Notes: a model not told the origin generated them from the letters alone. A DNA stretch of 64,000 nucleotides from Brucella tritici (GCF_902825325.1 NZ_CADEAR010000005.1:1-64000), one strand, 5' to 3'; shown: positions 26,835 to 35,832, counted from the first letter of the stretch. Translations and numbers: made by a program.

Positions 26835-27227
26835 TCAATTCAGTGTAGGTCGCAGGTCCGGCATGTCAAGCGAGAAGGCGGGAATATCGACCTCGAACAA
26901 GCTGCCGCTGTTGCCTTGCATCTGATAGCGCCCAACCATGACGCCTGAAGTGGTGGTCAACGGGCAGCCCGATGAATATTGAAAAGAGTCGCCCGGTTCG
27001 AGAGTTGGCTGCTCGCCGACCACGCCAGGGCCGCGCACTTCCTCGACATACCCATTCGCATCGGTAATTTGCCAGTAACGTGAGCGGAGCTGCACGGTTT
27101 CCGTGGAGTTGTTGGCAATCGTTATACGATAACCCCACACATAACGGTTTTCGTCGGGCCCGGATTGGTCTTCCAGATAGAAAGGTTCGACCAAAACTTC
27201 GATCCCTCGCGTTACCGCTCTATACAT
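26835..27227 (-). CDS. apaG: ApaG protein
   Basis: 130 aa from ATG 27227 ([18 protein letters not shown]). The immunoglobulin-like ApaG fold is marked by [48 protein letters not shown] and MVGRYQM. The GxGxxG-like GPGVVGEQP is the region proposed to bind phosphate or nucleotides. The cellular role of ApaG is unresolved; mutants in enterobacteria affect cobalt resistance and magnesium efflux. It is transcribed in the same direction as the metZ gene upstream, with 250 bp between. Confidence 0.93.
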   Translation of the reverse strand: MYRAVTRGIEVLVEPFYLEDQSGPDENRYVWGYRITIANNSTETVQLRSRYWQITDANGYVEEVRGPGVVGEQPTLEPGDSFQYSSGCPLTTTSGVMVGRYQMQGNSGSLFEVDIPAFSLDMPDLRPTLN

Positions 27228-27478
27228 GTGCACCCGCCCTACATTCGCATCGGCCTCGGCACCCTGTAATCTGGCGAAGCCGGATCACAATGGTGCTCGT
27301 TTATTCAACGGTTCGCCGGTTCTAGGACGCCGTTTTTCATCCCACCTATCGCTAAAGTTGCGGGGGAGGTCAACAATTCGGAGCGGCAAATATGCGGCAA
27401 TTGCCGAAATGTTCCGGCAATTGCATTGTTTGTGCTTCTGTTTGCAGCCTAAAAGCCACAGTATCGAGATATAGCAGC

Positions 27479-28672
27479 TTAGCGAGCGATCTTGAGGGCT
27501 GCTTCCACGTCTTCCACGAGATCATCGGTATCCTCAAGGCCTAGCGAGATTCGCAGGAGGCCGTCCGAAATGCCGAGTTCAGCTTTCGCCTCGTCGCTAA
27601 GGTTCTTGTGCGTCGTGGTTGCCGGGTGAGTAATAAGGCTTTTTGCGTCCCCCAGATTGTTGGAGATGCTGAAGACCTGCAATGCGTTCTGGAACTTGAA
27701 CGCTGCCTCCTTGCCACCTTCCAGCTCAAGAGCAATGAGGGTCGAACCACCCGTCATCTGCTTGGCGATGATGTCGGCCTGCGGGTGATCGGCCCGTCCC
27801 GGATAGATCACGCGCTTCACGCCCGATTTGCCTGCGAGGAAGTCGGCAACCGCGGTCGCCGATAGCGTCTGCTGGCGTACACGCACTGCCAATGTTTCAA
27901 GGCCTTTCAGCATGATCCACGCATTGAACGGGCTAAGGCCTGGACCTGTATGACGGAAATAATCCTGCAAGGTGTTTTCAACCCATTCACGGTCGGAGAG
28001 AACTACGCCGCCAAGGCAACGTCCCTGACCGTCAATGTGTTTTGTTGCAGAATAAACAACGATATGCGCACCAAGCTCCAGTGGCTTCTGGAAAAGCGGT
28101 GTGGCGAAAACATTGTCAACGATCAGCTTGGCGCCCGCTTCATTGGCGATCTGTGCGACGGCAGCAATGTCGATGATTTCGAGCGTCGGATTGGATGGGC
28201 TTTCAAGGAACATCACCTTGGTGTTCGGGCGAACAGCCGCTTTCCAGTTTTCAATATCGGAGCCGTCGATGATCGAGATTTCGACGCCGTATTTAGGCAA
28301 GATCGTCTCAACGATGTAGCGACAGGAACCGAAAACGGCGCGGGCAGAAATCACGTGATCGCCGGCCTGCACCTGACACAGGATGGCGGCTGCGACCGCC
28401 GCCATGCCGGATGCGGTTGCACGGGCTTCTTCAGCGCCTTCCAGCGCGCACATGCGCTTTTCGAACATGTCGGTGGTCGGGTTGGCATAACGCGAATAGA
28501 TGAAACCCGGGTCCTCACCCTTGAAACGCGCTTCAGCGGCTTCGGCATTGGGATAAAGGAAGCCCTGCGTCAGAAACATCGCTTCGGACATTTCGGCAAA
28601 TCCGGAACGCAGCGATCCAGCGTGCACGAGTTCGGTTGCAGGGCGAAACTTGCGGGTATTCTCAGTCGTCAT
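27479..28672 (-). CDS. metZ: O-succinylhomoserine sulfhydrylase
   Basis: 397 aa from ATG 28672 (MTTENTRKFRPATELVHAG); the open frame continues upstream through the riboswitch, which is noncoding. Cys/Met-metabolism PLP enzyme: YSRYANPTTDMFEKR, ASGMAAVAAAI, YSATKHIDGQGR with the PLP lysine, and SLGLEDTDDLVEDVEAAL at the C-terminus. It makes homocysteine directly from O-succinylhomoserine (or O-acetylhomoserine) and sulfide. Expression should fall when S-adenosylmethionine is abundant because a SAM-II aptamer and a terminator lie in the leader. Confidence 0.93.
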   Translation of the reverse strand: MTTENTRKFRPATELVHAGSLRSGFAEMSEAMFLTQGFLYPNAEAAEARFKGEDPGFIYSRYANPTTDMFEKRMCALEGAEEARATASGMAAVAAAILCQVQAGDHVISARAVFGSCRYIVETILPKYGVEISIIDGSDIENWKAAVRPNTKVMFLESPSNPTLEIIDIAAVAQIANEAGAKLIVDNVFATPLFQKPLELGAHIVVYSATKHIDGQGRCLGGVVLSDREWVENTLQDYFRHTGPGLSPFNAWIMLKGLETLAVRVRQQTLSATAVADFLAGKSGVKRVIYPGRADHPQADIIAKQMTGGSTLIALELEGGKEAAFKFQNALQVFSISNNLGDAKSLITHPATTTHKNLSDEAKAELGISDGLLRISLGLEDTDDLVEDVEAALKIAR

Positions 28673-28732
28673 TTTTCCAACCTGTCGAAAGCTGGTCGGC
28701 CGGGGCAGGGTAATCGAGCCTCGGCGGCCAAT

Positions 28733-28767
28733 AAAAAACCGGCCTTGCGAAAACGCAAAAGGCCGGT
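28733..28767 (-). terminator. Terminator of the metZ SAM-II leader
   Basis: On the minus strand ACCGGCCTT..GCG pairs with CGC-AAGGCCGGT, followed by TTTTTTATT. It lies between the aptamer and metZ, so it is placed to act as the expression platform or leader terminator, about 60 nt before the metZ start. Confidence 0.85.
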
Positions 28768-28773
28768 AACGAA

Positions 28774-28835
28774 CCGCGGCCTTTTTTAGCGAATTCTTTA
28801 ACGTGGCTGCAAGCCGGCCGGCCAAATCACCACGG
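28774..28835 (-). ncRNA. SAM-II riboswitch upstream of metZ
   Basis: The minus strand reads CGTGGTGATTTG, a GC-rich GGCCGGCCGGC, CTTGCAGCCACG, TTAAA and CGCTAAAAAAGG, which I recognise as the conserved SAM-II (metA motif) sequence. Stem P1 is CGTGG (28834-28830) with CCACG (28806-28802), and the A-rich tail supplies the pseudoknot and triplex. SAM-II aptamers occur upstream of metA, metC and metZ in alphaproteobacteria and turn genes off on binding SAM. Confidence 0.93.
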
Positions 28836-29015
28836 AACAGTTTTTCATTATGCCTGTTGTGTAGAGCCGTCAATGCCGAAGCCGCCCCATTTTGGGAAAA
28901 TCGCATCCCTCGCGCCGCATCAATGCTCGGATTCCTGCGGAAAACCCGGTTTCAAGCCGTTCCGAGGCTTGGCATTGACGCCGCCAGCGGTCAATGGTCT
29001 TTGTCAAGCAAGGGT

Positions 29016-29111
29016 TAGAGCATGTCTCCCGAAAGTGGGAACCAGTTTCGGAATAAAGGCATGCGTGAAAACAAGAGATTAAAGCATGTCGCTTGAATAC
29101 GACATGCTTTA
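29016..29111. repeat. REP-like dispersed element, copy E (GAGCATGTCTCCC variant)
   Basis: TAGAGCATGTCTCCCGAAAG then AACCAGTTTCGGAATAAAGG and CATGCGTGAAAACAAG match the REP-like core in diverged form. It ends with a 12-bp hairpin, TAAAGCATGTCG/CGACATGCTTTA (29080-29111), just ahead of the dcd start. The family is the same but the terminal palindrome sequence is different from copies A and B. Confidence 0.7.
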
Positions 29112-29131
29112 GGCTACGGAGTGTGGGGTTG

Positions 29132-30223
29132 ATGATGCAGAAAGATGCTGGGATTCTGGCGGATGCGGATATTTCCGCGCTGTTTGAAAGCGGTTTGCTG
29201 GCGTCTCCACGCCCGCTCGATCCCGATCAGATACAGCCTGCAAGCCTTGATCTGAGGCTTGGTGCGAAGGCTTATCGTGTCCGCGCCTCCTTCATGCCGG
29301 GGCCGGGAACGCCGGTTATCGAAAAGCTGGAACGACTGAAGCTGCACGAGATAGACCTGACGGCAGGGGCTGTTCTGGAAACGGGCTGCGTCTATATTGT
29401 TCCGCTCCTCGAAGGACTGGCGTTGTCGCCAGACCTTTCCGCGTCGGCAAACCCGAAAAGTTCAACAGGCCGTCTGGATATATTCACCCGCGTCATCGTG
29501 GACGGAGCGCAGGAATTCGACAAGGTGCCTGCCGGATATAGTGGCCCGCTTTATCTGGAAGTCAGCCCGCGCACATTCCCGATCGTCGTGCGCACGGGGT
29601 CTCGCCTGTCGCAAATACGTTTCCGTAAAGGGCGTGCCCAGCTTGATGAAGCTGAACTCGCCGCACTGCATAATGCCGAAACGCTGGTTGCAGCCGAGAT
29701 GCCGAATATCTCCGGCGGCGGCATCGCTCTTTCGGTCGATCTTTCCGGCGGCCCTGACCGGCTGATCGGCTATCGCGGCAAGCACCACACGGCTGTGGTC
29801 GATGTGGACAAGCGCGCAGCGCACGACGTTCTCGATTTTTGGGAACCGATCTATGATCGCGGCGCGCGCGAGCTCGTACTTGATCCGGATGAATTCTATA
29901 TCCTCGTTTCACGTGAGGCCGTGCATGTTCCACCGCTCTATGCAGCGGAAATGACACCATTCGATCCGCTGGTTGGCGAATTCCGTGTTCATTATGCGGG
30001 CTTCTTCGATCCGGGCTTCGGGCATAGTGCTGCAGGCGGAACCGGCAGCCGCGCCGTTCTGGAAGTCCGCAGCCATGAAGTTCCGTTCATTCTGGAGCAT
30101 GGGCAGATCGTCGGGCGTTTGGTTTACGAGCATATGCTGCACCGCCCATCCGCGCTTTACGGTGTCGATCTCGGCTCCAACTATCAGGCGCAGCAGTTGA
30201 AGCTTTCCAAGCATTTTCGTTGA
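29132..30223 (+). CDS. dcd: dCTP deaminase (duplicated-domain type)
   Basis: 363 aa from the ATGATG at 29132, after GGAGTGTGGGG; an earlier frame opening at 29093 lies in the repeat. The protein is about twice the length of E. coli Dcd and contains two dUTPase-like folds, as in other Rhizobiales. The first has IQPASLDLRLGAKAYRVR, LSASANPKSSTGRLDIF and YSGPLYLEV; the second has DFWEPIY, EFRVHYAGFFDPGFG and HGQIVGRLVYEHM. It deaminates dCTP to dUTP for thymidylate supply. The catalytic-type motif (NPKSSTGRLD) is clear only in the first half. Confidence 0.9.
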   Translation: MMQKDAGILADADISALFESGLLASPRPLDPDQIQPASLDLRLGAKAYRVRASFMPGPGTPVIEKLERLKLHEIDLTAGAVLETGCVYIVPLLEGLALSPDLSASANPKSSTGRLDIFTRVIVDGAQEFDKVPAGYSGPLYLEVSPRTFPIVVRTGSRLSQIRFRKGRAQLDEAELAALHNAETLVAAEMPNISGGGIALSVDLSGGPDRLIGYRGKHHTAVVDVDKRAAHDVLDFWEPIYDRGARELVLDPDEFYILVSREAVHVPPLYAAEMTPFDPLVGEFRVHYAGFFDPGFGHSAAGGTGSRAVLEVRSHEVPFILEHGQIVGRLVYEHMLHRPSALYGVDLGSNYQAQQLKLSKHFR

Positions 30224-30277
30224 CTATATCAGCCTCCTCCAAGCAGATATAATTACGGGTGGAGGAGAGCGACCTAA

Positions 30278-31288
30278 GTGACAACTGGAATTGAACGGGA
30301 TCAGGACAGGAAGCTTCAGGCGGCAACGGATGCTCCGCAGCGCAGGCTATCGGTCGGCATTGTTGCATTGCCGGGTTTTACGCTGAGTGCACTTAGCCTT
30401 TTCCTCGATCCTTTTCGCCTTGCTGCAGATGATCGCGACAAGAGCCGCCAGATACGCTGCGCATGGAAAATTTGTACTCTATCAGGAGACCCCGTAACCT
30501 CCAGTTCTGGCATGGTAATCGAGCCGACTGCGCCCATGGGAGAGCTCGATGATTGTGATTATGTTGCCGTTGTCGGCGGGCTGCTTGCGCAGTATCGGCC
30601 AAGGCAGCAGGCACTGATCGATCTCATCAAGCGTGCGGACAGGCGCGGCAAGACCGTGGTAGGTCTTTGTACAGCCGCCTTTCTGCTGGCGGAGGCCGAT
30701 CTGCTGCCGGATCGCAATTGCTGCGTCAGCTGGTTCCATCGGGACGATTTTCTGGAGCTTTTCGACGGTTATTCCGCCGATACGACCAGCCTTTTTCATC
30801 GTAGCGGAAGACATTTCACCTGTGCTGGTGGGCTTGGTACGGCGTCGCTGGCACTTTCAATCATACAGAACGAAATTTCCGAGGAACTGGCGCGCAAGAG
30901 CGCATCTATCCTCATGATCCCTTATGAGCTTGTTCGTTCAGAGCAGCCTGCTCTGAGCTTTAACGGCGTGCGCTCGCCAATGATCCGCAAGGCGATCCGT
31001 ATTTTTGAGGAAACGCTGGAAGATCCGGTGCCGATGATTGACGTCGCGCGGCGACTGGGGATTTCCGTCCGCCAGATGGAACGTGGTTTCAAACTCGCCC
31101 TAGAGCGAACGGCATTCGAGGTTCGCGAAGAGCTTCGGGTGAAAAAGGCCAAGGAACTTTTGTCGGAAACGGGTCTGTCACTGCTGGAAGTGGCTGTTGC
31201 GAGCGGCTTCACGGATACGCGCAGCATGAACCGCTCATTTTCACGACAAAAGCAGAAAGCGCCGCGCGATTACCGCAAACAGCGATAA
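30278..31288 (+). CDS. GlxA-family AraC-type transcriptional regulator
   Basis: 336 aa from GTG 30278 with GGAGGAG about 10 nt upstream. Residues about 25-200 form a DJ-1/PfpI amidotransferase-like domain (VGIVALPGFTLSALS, VVGLCTAAFLLAEADLL with the elbow cysteine), and about 225-330 form an AraC double helix-turn-helix (PMIDVARRLGISVRQMERGF and LSLLEVAVASGFTDTRSMNR). Relatives such as GbdR, CdhR and ArgR of pseudomonads sense quaternary amines or amino acids. No transporter or catabolic gene is adjacent, so the inducer is unknown. It follows dcd by 54 bp. Confidence 0.88.
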   Translation: MTTGIERDQDRKLQAATDAPQRRLSVGIVALPGFTLSALSLFLDPFRLAADDRDKSRQIRCAWKICTLSGDPVTSSSGMVIEPTAPMGELDDCDYVAVVGGLLAQYRPRQQALIDLIKRADRRGKTVVGLCTAAFLLAEADLLPDRNCCVSWFHRDDFLELFDGYSADTTSLFHRSGRHFTCAGGLGTASLALSIIQNEISEELARKSASILMIPYELVRSEQPALSFNGVRSPMIRKAIRIFEETLEDPVPMIDVARRLGISVRQMERGFKLALERTAFEVREELRVKKAKELLSETGLSLLEVAVASGFTDTRSMNRSFSRQKQKAPRDYRKQR

Positions 31289-31378
31289 ACGCGTGTGGAA
31301 CTTGCGAAGGTTGCACGGACGGCCTATTTCTTGCGCGATGAATCTGTCGCTTTGACCAAAACCACTCAGGAGATTTGC

Positions 31379-31645
31379 ATGTCGGATGGTGTGAACCGTT
31401 TTCTTGGCGATACGCCCGCCCGTATCCTGATCAAGCTGGTGCTGATCTCGCTGGTCGTCGGCGTGGTCATGAGTGCGTTCCACTGGACGCCCTATGATAT
31501 TTTCTATGGCATTCGCGATTTCTTCCTGCGCCTTTGGAATATGGGCTTTTCAGCGATTGCAGGCTTTGTCGATTATTTCATTCTTGGCGCGGCAGTCGTT
31601 ATTCCTGCCTTTATTTTGCTCCGTATCCTCAGCTACCGGAAATGA
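31379..31645 (+). CDS. DUF6460-type small membrane protein
   Basis: 88 aa from ATG 31379 with CAGGAG eight bases upstream (MSDGVNRFLGDTPARILIKL). Two hydrophobic segments (about 17-37 and 62-85) flank an aromatic amphipathic stretch, WTPYDIFYGIRDFFLRLWN. I recognise the pattern of the DUF6460 family, common in Rhizobiales and without known function. It is followed closely by the CAP-domain gene in the same direction. Confidence 0.75.
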   Translation: MSDGVNRFLGDTPARILIKLVLISLVVGVVMSAFHWTPYDIFYGIRDFFLRLWNMGFSAIAGFVDYFILGAAVVIPAFILLRILSYRK

Positions 31646-31679
31646 ACTCAATTCGGTAATTGGATAGCTCAGACAGGCA

Positions 31680-32162
31680 ATGCAGCAAAAACAAGGATTT
31701 ACACTCAACCGACGTGGTTTTTTGGTCCTGGTCGGTGGGGCGCTGGCGGTATCAGCAGTGCCATTGAACATGGCGCTGGCTGCCGGAGACAATGATCCCA
31801 CCCCGATTTTCAACGCTATTCGCAAGGCGAACGGTTTGCCTTTGATGGCGACGGATTCCAAGCTTGAGCAGGCGGCGCTGTATCAGGCCAGACGTATGGC
31901 GAGTTATGGCAAGATCGGCCACAGTGTTGGTTGGGGGAACGGTTTCGTTGCGCGATTGCGTCAGGCGGGGATTCGCGGACCGGCAGCCGAAAACGTGGCA
32001 TCGGGACAGCGGGATACACAAGCCGTCTTCGATGCATGGATGAAATCTCCCGGCCATCGCAAGAACATGCTTGATCCGACTTTTGAGCATTATGGCCTTG
32101 CCTGGGCTACGCCCGAAAACAAACCCACTTATATATATTGGGCCATGATGCTCGGACTGTAA
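31680..32162 (+). CDS. CAP-domain (SCP/PR1-like) exported protein
   Basis: 160 aa. The N-terminus has a Tat-like signal, TLNRRGFLVLVGGALAVSA, ending near ALA-AGD. The CAP domain is seen in IRKANGLPLMATDSKLEQAA, YGKIGHSVGWG (first His), ENVASGQ, AWMKSPGHRKNMLDP (second His) and HYGLAWA. Bacterial CAP proteins act in the periplasm or outside the cell; their activity is not settled. It follows the DUF6460 gene by 34 bp. Confidence 0.88.
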   Translation: MQQKQGFTLNRRGFLVLVGGALAVSAVPLNMALAAGDNDPTPIFNAIRKANGLPLMATDSKLEQAALYQARRMASYGKIGHSVGWGNGFVARLRQAGIRGPAAENVASGQRDTQAVFDAWMKSPGHRKNMLDPTFEHYGLAWATPENKPTYIYWAMMLGL

Positions 32163-32289
32163 CGGTCTCATATCTCCTGACGGTCCGCTGTCAGGAGCTG
32201 CGACAATGCGGTGGCCGAATTATCTGTAGTTCCGATTGATTCCAGAGTAGATGATCCTGATTAGAGGGAATGCATTCGGGACAAGCACA

Positions 32290-33645
32290 ATGGATCAGTC
32301 GCTGCAACGTGTTGGTGGCGTAACAAAGCCGTTCGACGTAACGCACCGAATGGTGATGCTGATCGCCATTCCCATGACGCTTGCCGCGATCACGACCCCG
32401 CTTCTGGGGCTCGTGGACATGGGTGTTGTCGGCCAAATGGGTCAAGCCGAGCTGATCGGCGGTCTGGCGATTGGCGCGCTCGTATTTGACTTCCTGCTGT
32501 CGCTGTTCAATTTCCTCCGCTCCGGCACAACCGGACTTGTTGCGCAGGCCGTAGGTGCGGAAGATGCCGTGGAAGAACAGGCAATCTTCTGGCGCGCGAT
32601 CATTATCGCGGTGGTGGCTGGCAGCTTGATGATCCTGTGCTTGCCGATCATCATAGCCGTCTCGTCCACCTTCATGCATCCGACGTCCGCCACGCAGGAA
32701 GCAATGGCAACCTATGTCTCGATCCGCATGTTGTCGGCACCGGTTGCTCTCATCAACTATTCGATCCTCGGACTCGTCCTTGGTCGCGGACAGGGCCTTG
32801 TCGGCCTCGGGCTTCAAGTGCTGCTCAACGGCATCAATATCGTGCTCTGCATCATCCTTGGGCTGGAATTGGGCTGGGGCGTTACCGGTGTTGCCTGGGC
32901 CACTGTGACCGGTGAAACCGTTGCAGCACTTGTCGGCATGTTCATTGTGCTGCGGCATTTCCGTAAGGATGCATCGCTACGTCCCAATCGGGCACGAATC
33001 TTTCAGAAAGAGGGTATTTTGCGCATGTTCGCGGTCAATCGCGACATCATGATCCGTTCATTTCTGCTTCTCACGGCCTTTGCCTTCTTTACCCGGGCGG
33101 GGTCCGACCTTGGCCCGATTACGCTTGCGGCCAATGCTGTCCTGTTGAACTTCTTTCTCGTTGCCGGTTTCTTTCTGGACGGCATGGCGGCGGCTGCCGA
33201 ACAGATTGTTGGTCGGTCGATCGGGGCGCGTTACAGCCCGGCCTTTGTACGCGGTGCGAAGCTCACATTTGTTTGGGGGCTGGTCATGGCGAGCATTATC
33301 GCCTTTTTCTTGCTGGTGTTTGGCGATGCGATCATCGGGCTTCTATCCAAGGCGGAAGATGTTCATGCCGAGGCCCTGAAATATTTGCCATGGGCAGCGC
33401 TGACAGGCATTACGGGCTTGCTGGCCTTCCATATGGACGGGGTTTATATCGGCGCCACGTGGTCGCGCGACATGCGCAACATGATGTTCCTGTCGCTCGC
33501 ATTCTTTCTGGTGGTTCTTTATGCAGCAAAGCCCGTGATGGGCAATCACGGGCTTTGGCTGGCTCTCAATCTGTTTCTGTCAATTCGTGGCGTCACGCTT
33601 CTGGCGATCCTGCCACGACGCTATCGTACAGAATTCATCGCGTGA
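32290..33645 (+). CDS. MATE-family efflux transporter (DinF/NorM-like)
   Basis: 451 aa from ATG 32290 (MDQSLQRVGGVTKPF); a start at 32251 is open but less like the family. Twelve membrane helices in two bundles, with LIAIPMTLAAITTPLLGLVDMGVVGQ at the N-terminus and the MATE landmark FDFLLSLFNFLRSGTTGLVA. MATE proteins export cationic drugs or metabolites using Na+ or H+. Substrate unknown. It ends at a REP-like repeat, convergent with pyrD. Confidence 0.88.
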   Translation: MDQSLQRVGGVTKPFDVTHRMVMLIAIPMTLAAITTPLLGLVDMGVVGQMGQAELIGGLAIGALVFDFLLSLFNFLRSGTTGLVAQAVGAEDAVEEQAIFWRAIIIAVVAGSLMILCLPIIIAVSSTFMHPTSATQEAMATYVSIRMLSAPVALINYSILGLVLGRGQGLVGLGLQVLLNGINIVLCIILGLELGWGVTGVAWATVTGETVAALVGMFIVLRHFRKDASLRPNRARIFQKEGILRMFAVNRDIMIRSFLLLTAFAFFTRAGSDLGPITLAANAVLLNFFLVAGFFLDGMAAAAEQIVGRSIGARYSPAFVRGAKLTFVWGLVMASIIAFFLLVFGDAIIGLLSKAEDVHAEALKYLPWAALTGITGLLAFHMDGVYIGATWSRDMRNMMFLSLAFFLVVLYAAKPVMGNHGLWLALNLFLSIRGVTLLAILPRRYRTEFIA

Positions 33646-33697
33646 TCAAAGCATGTCTCCCAAAGGTGGAACCGGTTTGGGATAAAGACACGCATGA
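33645..33697. repeat. REP-like dispersed element, copy F (short)
   Basis: ATCAAAGCATGTCTCCCAAAG then ACCGGTTTGGGATAAAGACA and CGCATGA match copy E in shortened form, without a terminal palindrome. It fills the space between the MATE and pyrD stops. Confidence 0.6.
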
Positions 33698-33701
33698 CGC
33701 C

Positions 33702-34796
33702 TTATGCAGTCAGTTCGCGCCGGGCCCAGTCTTTGGTGTCCCGGTCGCGCAGTGCGGCGATGTTCGCGACACCTTCGCGTTTTACAGCGGCTGAAAGGCC
33801 ACGAACGATTTCAGCAGGCAAGTTCGGGCCACGATAGATCAGTCCCGTATAAAGCTGGACGAGATCGGCGCCTGCCTTGATCTTGGTCAGAGCCGTCTCG
33901 GCGCTATCCACGCCGCCGACACCAATCAGCGGCATGTCAGGGCCGACGCGCTCGCGCATGCGGGCAAGGACGATGGTGGAGCGGTCGAAAATCGGTGCGC
34001 CGGAAAGCCCACCTGTTTCATCGCGGTTGACGGCGCTTTTCAATCCGGCACGTGAAAGCGTCGTATTGGATACGGTGATGCCGTCCAGCTTCTGTTCGGT
34101 TGCCTCAGCCGCGATATCGTCCAGTTCTTCGTCTGCAAGATCGGGCGCGATCTTGAGGAAAACAGGACGCTTCAGCGTGCACATCTTGCCTTCTTCGTTT
34201 CGGGCTTCCAGTACACGGCTCAACAATTCGCGCAAGCTGTCGCGAGCCTGAAGATTGCGCAGACCCGGCGTGTTGGGCGAAGAGATGTTGACCGTGAAAT
34301 AACGCGCCAGTTGATAGAAGCGACGGATACCGGCGACATAATCGGCAATGCGGTCTTCGGCATCCTTGTTGGCGCCGATATTGACACCGACGATCCCGCT
34401 CTTGCCTGCACGTTGCGACAGGCGTTTAAACGCTGCGTCATGGCCTTCATTGTTGAAGCCAAGGCGATTGATAACCGCTCTATCTTCCACAAGGCGGAAA
34501 ATGCGCGGGCGCGGATTGCCACTTTGAGGGCGGGGAGTGATAGTGCCGATTTCGGTGAAACCGAAGCCGAGTTTCAATAGCGCATCGGGCACTTCAGCAT
34601 TCTTGTCATAACCCGCTGCCATGCCGAGCGGATTTGGAAACTGCAGTCCCGCAACCTTGACGGAAAGAGCTGGATCGTTTGGCGCACCGCAGGTAACGAG
34701 GCCCGTCTTCAGGCCTGCGATGGAAAGGCCATGCGCCTGTTCCGCATCGAAGGCAAAAAGGGCGCGTCGCCCGAGAGTTTCAAAAAGCCCGCTCAT
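33702..34796 (-). CDS. pyrD: Dihydroorotate dehydrogenase (quinone), class 2
   Basis: 364 aa. Class 2 features: an N-terminal membrane-associating extension, FPNPLGMAAGYDKNAEVPDALL (FMN and substrate site), GFGFTEIGTITPRPQ, TVNISSPNTPGLRNLQ with the catalytic serine, and LIGVGGVDSAE. It oxidises dihydroorotate to orotate and passes electrons to ubiquinone at the inner membrane. The start codon overlaps the stop of the DUF952 gene (TAATG), so the two are cotranslated. Confidence 0.95.
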   Translation of the reverse strand: MSGLFETLGRRALFAFDAEQAHGLSIAGLKTGLVTCGAPNDPALSVKVAGLQFPNPLGMAAGYDKNAEVPDALLKLGFGFTEIGTITPRPQSGNPRPRIFRLVEDRAVINRLGFNNEGHDAAFKRLSQRAGKSGIVGVNIGANKDAEDRIADYVAGIRRFYQLARYFTVNISSPNTPGLRNLQARDSLRELLSRVLEARNEEGKMCTLKRPVFLKIAPDLADEELDDIAAEATEQKLDGITVSNTTLSRAGLKSAVNRDETGGLSGAPIFDRSTIVLARMRERVGPDMPLIGVGGVDSAETALTKIKAGADLVQLYTGLIYRGPNLPAEIVRGLSAAVKREGVANIAALRDRDTKDWARRELTA

Positions 34797-35146
34797 TAAT
34801 CTTCCAGCTCCGGAAAAATGTGAAGACCATCATCGCCCAGTGGCAAGGGTTCAGCCTTTAAAACCGCTGCAAGCGGCAGCTCGCCGTAAAGATGAGGAAA
34901 CAGGGCCCCGCCGCGTGAAACTTCAAACTTCAATGCTGCGCCAAGCGCGGAAGCATTCACACTGATCAGAAGCAAATCCTGCTGGCTCGCAAAATGCCTG
35001 GCTGCCGTTTCCCGCACCTGTGTTGCGGTAGAGAAATGGATATAGCCATCGGCAATATCAACCGGAGCCCCGGTAAAACTACCAGCCTGTTCTGCTTGTG
35101 CCCAAAGGTCGCGTGGAGCGATCTTATAGATGATCTTATTGGTCAT
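34796..35146 (-). CDS. DUF952 domain protein
   Basis: 116 aa. IIYKIAPRDLWAQAEQAGSF, DIADGYIHFSTATQVRETA and LFPHLYGELPLAAV match the DUF952 family of small cytoplasmic proteins, whose fold resembles ADP-ribosyl-binding or transferase proteins but whose role is unknown. It overlaps pyrD by one base and precedes it, an arrangement common in Rhizobiales, so it is probably expressed with pyrimidine synthesis. Confidence 0.88.
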   Translation of the reverse strand: MTNKIIYKIAPRDLWAQAEQAGSFTGAPVDIADGYIHFSTATQVRETAARHFASQQDLLLISVNASALGAALKFEVSRGGALFPHLYGELPLAAVLKAEPLPLGDDGLHIFPELED

Positions 35147-35260
35147 GGCTGCTCTCTAGACCGAAATTCTTCGGAAATCAAAGTCCCGCATGTTCGATTT
35201 TCGTCGTAAACGTCCCATATGATGGGGACATCTCAAAGAGAAGCTGAAGGGAATTGCATA

Positions 35261-35719
35261 ATGTTGAACAGAAAGACACTGATGGTTCGTAATCTGGCTG
35301 CTGTTGCTCTTCTCGGTTCAGCGCTTGCCCCGGCTAATGCGCTTGCGCAGGAAAACGGGCGCTATCGGCTGGAAGGCACCGAGACAGGCTATGTCCGTCT
35401 GGACACACGAACCGGAGCACTCTCGACCTGCACGGAACAGCAGGGACAGCTCATCTGCAAGATGGCGACCGAAGATCGCGAAGCTTATGAGAACGACATT
35501 GCCGACTTGCAGGATCGCGTGAAGAAGCTTGAAGACAAGGTTTCTACGCTTGAAGGGAAGGGTGGAAGTGCCGCTTCGGGCCTCCCGAGCGAACAGGAAT
35601 TCGAGCAGTCCATGAGCTATATGGAACGCTTCATGCGCCGCTTCATGGATATTGCGAAAAGTTTCGACAGCGAGCCGGAAAGCCCTGGTGGTGGAGCGAC
35701 ACCTGGTGGTCGGACCTGA
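35261..35719 (+). CDS. Exported coiled-coil protein, unknown
   Basis: 152 aa from ATG 35261 (GAAGGGA nine bases upstream); a start at 35282 would give a tighter signal peptide. The signal sequence is MVRNLAAVALLGSALAPA..ALA. The mature part begins with a small beta segment, RYRLEGTETGYVRLDTRTG then STCTEQQGQLICK, followed by a heptad region (ADLQDRVKKLEDKVSTLEGK) and a Gly/Pro tail. I do not recognise the family. It is likely a periplasmic protein that forms trimers or dimers. A strong terminator follows. Confidence 0.65.
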   Translation: MLNRKTLMVRNLAAVALLGSALAPANALAQENGRYRLEGTETGYVRLDTRTGALSTCTEQQGQLICKMATEDREAYENDIADLQDRVKKLEDKVSTLEGKGGSAASGLPSEQEFEQSMSYMERFMRRFMDIAKSFDSEPESPGGGATPGGRT

Positions 35720-35730
35720 CGATAAAGAAA

Positions 35731-35754
35731 AAAGGCGCCACGCGGCGCCTTTTC
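35731..35754 (+). terminator. Rho-independent terminator
   Basis: AAAGGCGCC and GGCGCCTTT form a perfect 9-bp stem around ACGC, followed by TTTT. It ends the coiled-coil gene. Confidence 0.85.
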
Positions 35755-35832
35755 ATTAGAGCATTTCCAGCAAAAGTATGAAGCGATTTTGCGTAGGATA
35801 GTGCATAAAAACAAGCAGATAGAGCGGAATAG
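35755..35832. repeat. REP-like dispersed element, copy G (diverged)
   Basis: ATTAGAGCATTTCCAGCAAAA, GAAGCGATTTTGCGTAGGAT and CATAAAAACAAGCAGATAGA follow the family's order (AGAGC..AAAGT..GAA..CGG/TTT..AAAACAA..TAGAGC) with many substitutions. It sits directly behind a terminator and ahead of the convergent pip gene. Confidence 0.5.

Noticed and set aside
27950-28789. 279-codon open frame antisense to metZ and its leader
   Set aside because: Shadow of metZ; overlaps the SAM-II leader and terminator and has no domain.
28840-29015. Open frames between the metZ leader and the repeat
   Set aside because: Short, overlapping, without ribosome sites; likely the metZ promoter region.
32191-32958. 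255-codon open frame antisense to the MATE gene
   Set aside because: Low-complexity His/Gln/Asp-rich translation typical of an antisense shadow.
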